Assembly: GCA_016207905.1 (NCBI GenBank)
Contig: JACQZC010000075.1
Span: 1 to 36,166, forward strand
DNA: 36,166 nucleotides
Direction of reading: 5' to 3'
Origin: Nitrospirota bacterium
GTDB taxonomy: Bacteria > Nitrospirota > Thermodesulfovibrionia > Thermodesulfovibrionales > JdFR-86
Part shown: in pieces, positions 23,965 through 30,240 of the stretch
Layout: the number at the start of each line of letters is the position of its first letter
Numbering within the stretch: position 1 is the stretch's first letter
Notes under the pieces: model-generated
What the model was told of the DNA's origin: nothing
Databases searched by the model: none
The model's input: the letters and a program-made list of their open reading frames with translations, nothing else
Translations under genes and position numbers: made by a program

Positions 23965-25114
23965 AGAAAAGGTTCATAAATACGGAAGAACGATAATATC
24001 CAATTTCTGCGCCCTCGTCAGGATGACAGGACTTTATGATGCAATGAACGAGACGGTTCTCAATGCGGCTAAAAGGCTTATATCGAGTCTTGAGTTTTTC
24101 TTAGGAGACAAAGGAGAGCTTAATATTAAGATGGTCGAGGGCTCCTTTTATATAGAAGGGGTTAGGATAAGGGCAGGGGTTTCTGATATAGAGAATTTTA
24201 CTTATCTTGCAGAGGAGTTTAAAAAAAGGTCGATTGGTGTGCTAAGTTTCAAGGTTCCTTTACAGGCAGACGACCTCATATATCTTGCCTATGCGATTAA
24301 AGGCGGTGCAGAAGCCACTTCTGTGCAGTCAGCCCTTGAAGGCAGGCTAACAAAAGGACTTAGTGTCGGCGGACCTGTGTTTTTACAAAAACAAGGAGGC
24401 ATCGATTTAAAGGACAGCCAGGCTGTCGCAAAGCAGGCTTATCTGAAAGCCGTTTCTGCTATGAAGGAACTGGATACCTCTATTAAGGCAGGACATTCGC
24501 CAAACCTCAAGAAGGTTAAGAAATCCATCCAATCGATAGTTGACCGCATCCTGTCTGATGAGGAATGTATTTTAGGTTTCACCACTATCAAGGATGTCCC
24601 TAACTATAGCCATTACCACTCTGTGAATGTAGCCATACTTTCTACTGCCATAGGCAAAAGAATCGGTCTTAACAGAACATACCTGAGCAAACTGGCAATG
24701 ACTGCATTCTTTCATGACATTGGAAAGGTCAACATACCCCTCAGCATCCTGAATAAGGAAACAGACTTTGTCCCTAAAGAAAAGGAGCTTTTGAGGAGGC
24801 ATCCTATAGAGGGAATAAAAATCCTCTTGAAGCTGTTGGGGCTGGATGAAACCTCTATTTTATCGATATTTGTGTCATTTGAGCACCATATGAAACTTAA
24901 CCTTTCAGGCTATCCACAGACCTCGACAGGAAGAAAACTTAACATCTTTAGTAGAATCATCAGCATAGCAGACGACTACGATAGCTATGTCTCAGGAAAG
25001 GTTTATGAACGGAGGACACTTTCTGTAGAAGAGGCATTAACTACGATGTATAATGCCAGCGGAACACTCTATGACCCATCCCTTATGAAGGCGTTTGTCG
25101 AAATCTTCAGATAG
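23951..25114 (+). CDS. HD-GYP domain protein, putative c-di-GMP phosphodiesterase
   Basis: A 387-residue protein. Residues about 10-118 resemble the N-terminal module of the preceding HEAT protein (SFYIEGVRI, then SIGVLSFKVPLQADDLI). The HD-GYP domain (about 195-385) has H223, HDIGK (255-259), H284 in RRHP, EHH (311-313), GYP (320-322) and D341/D342 in IADDYD. All expected metal ligands appear present. The segment between HH and GYP reads MKLNLS instead of the usual E-x-x-D-G-S/T. The start is GTG at 23951, inside the previous gene, so translation is probably coupled. It ends 3 bp from the convergent DUF4416 gene. Confidence 0.88.
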   Translation: MEPLREKVHKYGRTIISNFCALVRMTGLYDAMNETVLNAAKRLISSLEFFLGDKGELNIKMVEGSFYIEGVRIRAGVSDIENFTYLAEEFKKRSIGVLSFKVPLQADDLIYLAYAIKGGAEATSVQSALEGRLTKGLSVGGPVFLQKQGGIDLKDSQAVAKQAYLKAVSAMKELDTSIKAGHSPNLKKVKKSIQSIVDRILSDEECILGFTTIKDVPNYSHYHSVNVAILSTAIGKRIGLNRTYLSKLAMTAFFHDIGKVNIPLSILNKETDFVPKEKELLRRHPIEGIKILLKLLGLDETSILSIFVSFEHHMKLNLSGYPQTSTGRKLNIFSRIISIADDYDSYVSGKVYERRTLSVEEALTTMYNASGTLYDPSLMKAFVEIFR

Positions 25115-25117
25115 TCC

Positions 25118-25630
25118 TTAGGCACCGACTTTTTTTAACCTGCCCTTCAGGATATTCCGAGCGTCCTCAAAAACTTTTAAGTAGCTTTCATCCTGATAAT
25201 CCCTATAGGTGTTTATGTGTGGGTGGAATCTATTTGTCTTGAATATAAGGGTTACCTCGGCAAATATGCCTTCTCCTAAATAAAGCCTGTGCGAGTAGTC
25301 TTTTGTCGATGCAAGAACAACCTTGGCAGGGGTTAGATACCCCGGGTCGAGATTAACCGTTCTTTTACCTACAACTGAAAGCTCCGTCTCTATGGCATTG
25401 GTTTTTGTCTTTATGTCCTTTAGGGAATCCTGATTTATAAGTCTTTCAAAGAAGATAAATTTTCTCTCTATAGAAGAGCCAAGCTCTCCTCTATAATACT
25501 CCGAGTAGTTCCACTTCATCACAGGGCTTTCTAAGATTATATCTCCAAAACACTCACAGAGTCTTTTCTCTGCCATATGCAGTCGCTCTTCGGAGCCAAA
25601 GAGTATGCCTACAAAGAGCATCGAAAGCAT
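25118..25630 (-). CDS. DUF4416 family protein
   Basis: A 170-residue protein that fits DUF4416: LFVGILFGSEERL at the N-terminus, MKWNYSEYY in the first third, then INQDSLKDIKTKTN, NLDPGYLTPAKVVLASTKD and a final THINTYRDYQ-like FHPHINTYRDYQ. The family has no known function and no catalytic motif is evident. The ATG lies 2 bp after the thioredoxin-like gene's stop, so it is the last gene of the clpC operon. Confidence 0.85.
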   Translation of the reverse strand: MLSMLFVGILFGSEERLHMAEKRLCECFGDIILESPVMKWNYSEYYRGELGSSIERKFIFFERLINQDSLKDIKTKTNAIETELSVVGKRTVNLDPGYLTPAKVVLASTKDYSHRLYLGEGIFAEVTLIFKTNRFHPHINTYRDYQDESYLKVFEDARNILKGRLKKVGA

Positions 25631-25632
25631 CG

Positions 25633-26181
25633 TTATTCCCGAATTAGCTTTGTATAAAAGGCAACTGCCTGTGGGGAGTCGAACTCTACAGGTCCTTTTA
25701 GTATCTCCCTGAGAATGCCGTTTTTATCAACTATAAATGTCTCTGGCACTCCTGTCAGTCCATATGTCAGCGAGACCTCGCCACGAGAGTCTATAAGGAG
25801 AGGCAGGTTGTATTTATTCTGGCTGAGATATCTTATAGCATCTTCGGGATTGTCTTTATAAAGGATTGTTATTATGCGGAGACCTTTTTGAAGGATAGGC
25901 TCCGAGCCTTGTGTCATACTGTAAAGGTTCTGAAGATATGGCATCTCATCCTTGCATGACTGACACCATGATGCCCAGAAATTTATCAACACCACAGAGC
26001 CCAATGTGTCTTTAAGCCTCCAGATTTTCCCCTCAGGGGCTTTTAGCTCGAAATCAGGTGATATAAGACCGACCCCTGCTTTTTCCTTTGACTTTTTTGC
26101 AGGGACAAAAAGCACAACTGCGATAAAGACAACGATTAGAGCTATGATTAGAGCTATGACGAGAGATTTTTTTGTCTTCAA
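25633..26181 (-). CDS. TlpA/ResA-like membrane-anchored thioredoxin
   Basis: A 182-residue protein with one N-terminal membrane anchor (about residues 7-27) and an extracytoplasmic AhpC/TSA-type thioredoxin domain. The redox motif WCQSC (72-76) follows VLINFWAS, and the cis-proline is in TGVPET (P146). Such proteins reduce disulfides in the periplasm, often for cytochrome c maturation; no cytochrome genes are adjacent. The start is TTG at 26181 without a good ribosome site, 12 bp after clpC's stop. The lysine-rich start and membrane anchor support it. Confidence 0.88.
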   Translation of the reverse strand: MKTKKSLVIALIIALIVVFIAVVLFVPAKKSKEKAGVGLISPDFELKAPEGKIWRLKDTLGSVVLINFWASWCQSCKDEMPYLQNLYSMTQGSEPILQKGLRIITILYKDNPEDAIRYLSQNKYNLPLLIDSRGEVSLTYGLTGVPETFIVDKNGILREILKGPVEFDSPQAVAFYTKLIRE

Positions 26182-26193
26182 GGTATAGGGTTG

Positions 26194-28632
26194 TTAATTA
26201 ACTCCTGTTAATATAGGTTTTTCGGTCTCCACAAATGTCGGAGCACCGTTTTCAAGGACAACCCTTATCTTATTTACACCCTTAAATCTTCCTCTCAACA
26301 ATTCCTCTGATAAGGGGTCTTCGATAATCTTCTGAACTGCCCTTCTCATAGGCCTTGCACCATATGCAGGCTGGCAGTATTTGTCTGTTATCCATTCCTT
26401 GACCTCTGTGTCAAGCTCGATAACGAGTTCCTGCTCGAGCAAGAGCTTATTCGTCTCCGAAATCAGAAGGTCTATAATAGAGTGCAGGTGGTTTTTGCTT
26501 AATGGGTGGAATACTACTGTCTCGTCCACCCTGTTTAAGAACTCAGGATTGAAGGTCTTTTTAAGCTCGTTAAGGACACTGTCTTTAATCTGCAGGTAAA
26601 TGTCCTCGGAAGATGTCCTCTGGAAACCAAGTGGAGTTGCCTTTTCGATAATCCTCGCACCTAAATTGGAGGTCATGATTATAACGCAGTTTTTGAAATC
26701 GACCCTTCTTCCAAAGCTATCTGTAAGAACACCTTCGTCAAGAACCTGAAGGAGTATATTGAAGACATCCGGATGAGCCTTTTCTATCTCGTCAAAGAGC
26801 ACGACCGAGTATGGACGTTTTCTGATTTTCTCTGTAAGCTGTCCTCCTTCTTCATAGCCAACATAGCCCGGAGGTGCGCCTGTTAGCCTTGAGACATTGA
26901 ACCTTTCCACATACTCGGACATGTCTATTTTTATAAGTGCGCTGTCGTCGTTAAAAAGGAACTCCGCAAGTGCCTTTGCAAGCTCGGTCTTTCCAACACC
27001 TGTTGGGCCAAGGAAGAAGAACGAGCCAATCGGCTTTTTCCTACTCGTAAGACCTGCCCTTGACCTTCTTATTGCCTTTGAGACTGCCTTTACAGCCTCT
27101 TCCTGTGCAATAAGTCTTTTGTGAAGCTCTTGCTCCATATTGAGAAGCTTATCAGAGTCTTTTTCTTCGAGCTTAAAAAGAGGAATGCCTGTTATCTTTG
27201 AAACCGTATACGAAATATCATCTTCGGTTACGATAGGGATTTCTTTGTTCAGATTATTTTTCCACTGTCTGCGGACCTGCTCATAAAGTCTTTTTGTCTT
27301 TTCCTCTTCGCCTCTGACATTAGCGGCTTTTTCGATGTCATGCAGTTTAACATAAAGGTTCTTCTCTTTCGAAAGTCTGCTTAGCTCGTCTTCCATCTCC
27401 TTCATTTCGGGTGATGGAATATGCCTTTTGAGCTTTATCCTTGAGCCTGTCTCGTCAATGACATCGACTGCCTTGTCAGGAAGGTATCTATCTGCGATGT
27501 ATCTGTCAGACAGTATTACTGCATGGGATATGGCACTTTCGGTGTATTTTACCTTATGGTGTATCTCATATCTGGACTTCAAGCCTCTGAGCATTTTGAC
27601 AGCCTCATCAACAGGAGGAGGCTGAAGATATATCGGCTGAAACCTTCTTTCTAATGCGGCATCCCTTTCGACATATTTTCTATACTCATTAGGGGTGGTT
27701 GCACCTATGCACTGTATCTCGCCTCGGGAAAGTGCAGGCTTGAGCATACTGGATGCATCCACAGAGCCTTCTGCCGCACCTGCTCCAATAAGGGTATGAA
27801 ATTCGTCTATAAAAAGTATTATATTGTCATACTGGATAATCTCCTTCATTACGACCTTAAGCCTTTCTTCGAACTGTCCCCTGTATTTTGTTCCTGCTAT
27901 CAGGGAGCCAAGGTCAAGGGAGACAATGCGTTTGCCCAGCAGGTTTTCAGGCACATCGCCTTCAACTATCTTCTGCGCAAGTCCCTCTACGAGTGCGGTT
28001 TTCCCAACCCCTGCTTCTCCTACTATTGCAGGGTTGTTCTTAATCCTTCTGCCTAAAATCTGCATTATGCGCTCTATCTGGCTTTCCATACCTATAACAG
28101 GGTCGAGCTTTCCTTCTTTTGCCAGTTGTGTGATGTCTCTTCCAAATTCGTCAAGCGCAGGTGTAGGGGACTTTTTCTCTTTGACATGAGGATATGCCTT
28201 AAGAACAAGATTAATCGTAAGCTGTCTTGCTCCAAGGAGATTAGCCCCAAAACTCCTCAAGATTTTCCCTGCAATACCTTCGTCTTCTCTGAGGAGACCG
28301 AGCAGAAGATGCTCACTTCCGATATAGTTGTGTCCAAGAAGCCGTGCCTCCTCTATGGCAAGCTCGAGAACCTTTTTAGCCCTTGGCGTGAATGGAACAT
28401 CTCCGAATGTAAGAATGTTACTGCCTGCAGGAAGGTTTCTTTCTATCTCCATGCGAAGCTCATCCGAGGATATGCCCATTTTTCTGAGAATTGCTATTGG
28501 CAGTGTGTCTTCTTCCCTTAGGATGGCAAGCAGGAGGTGCTCTGTGCCAAGATAATCATTCTGCCTTTTTTCAGCCTCTTCCTTGGCATATATGATTATC
28601 TTTCTTCCCTTTTCCGTAAACTTCTCAAACAT
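26194..28632 (-). CDS. clpC: ClpC-type AAA+ ATPase subunit of Clp protease
   Basis: An 812-residue class I Hsp100 unfoldase that feeds substrates to ClpP. Two N-terminal Clp repeats (about 1-145) are followed by AAA-1 with Walker A GEAGVGKT (205-212). A UVR-type coiled segment lies at about 415-455 ([20 protein letters not shown]). AAA-2 has Walker A GPTGVGKT, Walker [14 protein letters not shown], and a PLGF loop suited to docking on ClpP. The UVR middle region distinguishes ClpC from ClpA and ClpB. Length and start (after an AGGAT ribosome site) are standard. It leads an operon with the thioredoxin and DUF4416 genes. Confidence 0.96.
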   Translation of the reverse strand: MFEKFTEKGRKIIIYAKEEAEKRQNDYLGTEHLLLAILREEDTLPIAILRKMGISSDELRMEIERNLPAGSNILTFGDVPFTPRAKKVLELAIEEARLLGHNYIGSEHLLLGLLREDEGIAGKILRSFGANLLGARQLTINLVLKAYPHVKEKKSPTPALDEFGRDITQLAKEGKLDPVIGMESQIERIMQILGRRIKNNPAIVGEAGVGKTALVEGLAQKIVEGDVPENLLGKRIVSLDLGSLIAGTKYRGQFEERLKVVMKEIIQYDNIILFIDEFHTLIGAGAAEGSVDASSMLKPALSRGEIQCIGATTPNEYRKYVERDAALERRFQPIYLQPPPVDEAVKMLRGLKSRYEIHHKVKYTESAISHAVILSDRYIADRYLPDKAVDVIDETGSRIKLKRHIPSPEMKEMEDELSRLSKEKNLYVKLHDIEKAANVRGEEEKTKRLYEQVRRQWKNNLNKEIPIVTEDDISYTVSKITGIPLFKLEEKDSDKLLNMEQELHKRLIAQEEAVKAVSKAIRRSRAGLTSRKKPIGSFFFLGPTGVGKTELAKALAEFLFNDDSALIKIDMSEYVERFNVSRLTGAPPGYVGYEEGGQLTEKIRKRPYSVVLFDEIEKAHPDVFNILLQVLDEGVLTDSFGRRVDFKNCVIIMTSNLGARIIEKATPLGFQRTSSEDIYLQIKDSVLNELKKTFNPEFLNRVDETVVFHPLSKNHLHSIIDLLISETNKLLLEQELVIELDTEVKEWITDKYCQPAYGARPMRRAVQKIIEDPLSEELLRGRFKGVNKIRVVLENGAPTFVETEKPILTGVN

Positions 28633-28649
28633 ATCCTATCCTTAATTAA

Positions 28650-28679
28650 ATAATAATGCTTTCTTAAAATAAATGTCAA
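28650..28679 (-). promoter_or_regulatory. Sigma70-type promoter of clpC
   Basis: Minus strand TTGACA (28679-28674), an 18-nt spacer and TATTAT (28655-28650), leaving a short leader with an AGGAT ribosome site before the ATG at 28632. No CtsR or CIRCE operator was recognised. Confidence 0.65.
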
Positions 28680-28690
28680 CTGAGCCTGCG

Positions 28691-29107
28691 TCATCCATTA
28701 CCCCTTTTAATTCCGAATTCTGTCTCTAATATCTCCTGTGCAACCTCTTTCATCCTTTCAGGGTCTATCCTCTTTGGCATCTTTCTCTGTAGCTCACTCA
28801 CTGCCCTTATCATATTTATATATGCATAAGCCGCCTGTGTATCCACTCCCGAGCAGGCTTCAAGATACCTCTCATATTTCTTTATAAGCCTTAAAAGCCT
28901 TATGACCATCTCCTCATCAAGCCCACGGCCTCTATCTATACGCTCATCCCATCTGCCTTCTTTCTTCCATAAACGAAGTGTCTGGCTTGATATTTTAATG
29001 CCATGCTCTTTTTCAAGCCTTCCGAGTATGTCCCTAACACCTTTTCCACCTGCCTCTCGATAAACCCTGAAGACAAGCTCTCTGTTTTTCTCTGAGCCCT
29101 TTGTCAT
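28691..29107 (-). CDS. Small HTH protein resembling phage small terminase/DUF1804-type proteins
   Basis: A 138-residue protein with an N-terminal helix-turn-helix: VYREAGGKGVRDILGRLEKE, then ISSQTLRLWKKEGRWDER (about residues 14-55), a pattern seen in Mu-like phage small-terminase/DUF1804 and transposase-associated HTH proteins. Residues 60-115 are helical; the rest is charged. No large terminase, capsid or integrase gene is nearby, so it is an orphan or domesticated copy. An AGGAG site supports the ATG. Family assignment is by style only and could be wrong. Confidence 0.6.
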   Translation of the reverse strand: MTKGSEKNRELVFRVYREAGGKGVRDILGRLEKEHGIKISSQTLRLWKKEGRWDERIDRGRGLDEEMVIRLLRLIKKYERYLEACSGVDTQAAYAYINMIRAVSELQRKMPKRIDPERMKEVAQEILETEFGIKRGNG

Positions 29108-29171
29108 CTAAAACTCCTTTCTTTTTTAGGGTAGGGGGTGCCCCATCTAACCCATTGATTTTAAAGTATTT

Positions 29172-29218
29172 CTGCTTTGCTTTTGCTTTGTTTTGCTTTG
29201 CATTTACTTTGCATTTTT
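29172..29218. repeat. Low-complexity CTTTG/TTTTG tract
   Basis: About 47 bp made mostly of imperfect CTTTGC, TTTTGC and TTTG units with strand asymmetry (almost no purines except G). It lies just before a dispersed palindrome in the gene-free stretch 29108-29494. Confidence 0.6.
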
Positions 29219-29245
29219 GTCATGCTGAATTTATTTCAGCATCTC
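29219..29245. repeat. Dispersed palindrome, GTCATGCTGAA family, copy 1
   Basis: Arms ATGCTGAA (29222-29229) and TTCAGCAT (29235-29242) with a 5-nt loop. The near-identical copy is at 35621-35647. Confidence 0.75.
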
Positions 29246-29307
29246 CTCAACCATCGTTTTATAAGCCCAATCTATTAAAACTATAGTTAGAATAATAACC
29301 TTTTAAA

Positions 29308-29341
29308 TCCCATTTGTCAAGTAAAAAGTGAACTATGGTTT
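29308..29341. repeat. 34-bp dispersed direct repeat, copy 1
   Basis: Begins TCCCATTTGTCAAGTAAAAA and ends TGAACTATGGTTT. It matches 35560-35593 with a single G/A difference, in the same orientation. Confidence 0.75.
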
Positions 29342-29361
29342 CCATTGCCCGCCACTCACCC

Positions 29362-29400
29362 GTCATTGCGAGTCCCGAACCTTCGGGACGAAGCAATCTC
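29362..29400. repeat. Dispersed palindrome, GTCATTGCGAG...GAAGCAATCT family
   Basis: Conserved ends GTCATTGCGAG and GAAGCAATCT surround a variable inner hairpin, here GTCCCGAA/TTCGGGAC. Relatives are at 2266-2294 and, degenerate, at 30055-30090. The rest of 29246-29494 shows no gene. Confidence 0.75.
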
Positions 29401-29494
29401 AGTTTATCTTTTACTCTCATTGACAGGGAATAAGCTCAGGGCATAATATAGTCAGCAGAAAGGCTGTATACAGTAAAAAAGGAAGTTTTCAGCT

Positions 29495-30013
29495 ATGCCT
29501 AAAATCTCGCGAGATATTTCAGGAAGGCAACTCCGACCAGCAGGACAGGCGTCTCGCCTGTCAGATATTTCATGGAGACGACATCTTCCTCATTTTCAAT
29601 TATCAGCGGGCTATTATTTGATCACATTTTCTACATACAACAGGCAATCTTTATCACCCTTACATAAAGATTGTGTTTCCAATGCCATTCGTTTCTTGGA
29701 TGGCAAGAAGTATGAACTTTTTGCTTTTGTTATATTAGATGACCATGTTCATCTGCTAATAAATCCTATGGATAGATTACCAAAGATAATGCACAGCATA
29801 AAAAGCTTTACCGCGCATGAGATCAACAGAATATCAAATAGAAAAGGTAGGGTATGGCAAGATGAGAGCAATGACAGGGTTATAAGAAACGAGAGCGAGT
29901 TTTTAAAGAAACTTAACTATATTGCGAACAATCCAATTAAGGCAAATTTATCAAATAGATATGAGGATTATAAATGGCTATACATAAAGGGGTGGATAGA
30001 CGATGATTTATAG
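29495..30013 (+). CDS. REP-associated tyrosine transposase (RAYT, Y1/IS200-like)
   Basis: A 172-residue single-strand DNA transposase of the TnpA-REP group. The HUH motif is in LDDHVHLLIN (H84, H86); the likely nucleophile is Y142 in KLNYIANNPIKANL; WQDESNDRVIRNESEF is the family segment between them. The N-terminal 25 residues (QLRPAGQASRLSDISWRRH) are encoded across a REP hairpin (29543-29562), and the TAG stop overlaps the inverted REP hairpin at 30013-30032. GGAAG about 9 nt upstream supports the ATG. The frame is intact, so it may be active. Confidence 0.88.
   Translation: MPKISRDISGRQLRPAGQASRLSDISWRRHLPHFQLSAGYYLITFSTYNRQSLSPLHKDCVSNAIRFLDGKKYELFAFVILDDHVHLLINPMDRLPKIMHSIKSFTAHEINRISNRKGRVWQDESNDRVIRNESEFLKKLNYIANNPIKANLSNRYEDYKWLYIKGWIDDDL
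29543..29562 (+). repeat. REP hairpin, left copy (inside the RAYT gene)
   Basis: GGACAGGCGTCTCGCCTGTC: an 8-bp stem GACAGGCG/CGCCTGTC with a TCT loop. It is the exact reverse complement of 30013-30032. Confidence 0.85.
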
Positions 30014-30032
30014 ACAGGCGAGACGCCTGTCC
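30013..30032 (+). repeat. REP hairpin, right copy
   Basis: GACAGGCGAGACGCCTGTCC, an 8-bp stem with an AGA loop, starting on the last base of the transposase stop codon. Confidence 0.85.
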
Positions 30033-30054
30033 TACCATAATTGACTATCCCCCT

Positions 30055-30164
30055 GTCATTGCGATGCCGAAGCCTCGGCAGAAGAATATCGTATTTCCCT
30101 CTATTAAGAGGGGTCAGGGGTGTGTAATCCCCTCTCCCCTTGTGGGAGAGGGTTTAGGGTGAGG
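30055..30164. repeat. Two further dispersed palindromes
   Basis: A degenerate GTCATTGCGA element with inner hairpin TGCCGA/TCGGCA lies at 30055-30090. A CCCCTCTCCCC...GGGAGAGGG element with a following TTTAGGGT is at about 30129-30160 and is nearly the same as 2298-2328. The stretch 30033-30240 holds no gene. Confidence 0.7.
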
Positions 30165-30206
30165 GGGATATAACTTGTCTCATATGTGTTGAACCCATAC
30201 TGTTAC

Positions 30207-30235
30207 TTGAAAGAAACCGACTTATTAACTATACT
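30207..30235 (+). promoter_or_regulatory. Promoter of the PilB/GspE-like gene, predicted leaderless
   Basis: TTGAAA (30207-30212), a 17-nt spacer and TATACT (30230-30235), then 5 nt to the ATG at 30241. No ribosome site is present. Confidence 0.6.
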
Positions 30236-30240
30236 ACTAT

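Larger units (their letters stand above)
29543..30032 (+). mobile_element. RAYT unit bounded by inverted REP hairpins
   Basis: The transposase gene lies between two exact inverted copies of a 20-bp hairpin sequence. This is the usual layout of RAYT/REPtron units. True cleavage sites cannot be placed without other copies. Confidence 0.65.

Noticed and set aside
29172-29218. CTTTG-rich tract considered as a CRISPR-like or tandem satellite array
   Set aside because: Units are 5-6 nt and irregular, without spacers; it is low-complexity sequence only.
29504-29515. Perfect 12-bp palindrome ATCTCGCGAGAT just after the RAYT start codon
   Set aside because: Too short, with no second copy in the window, to call a site; it may be chance.
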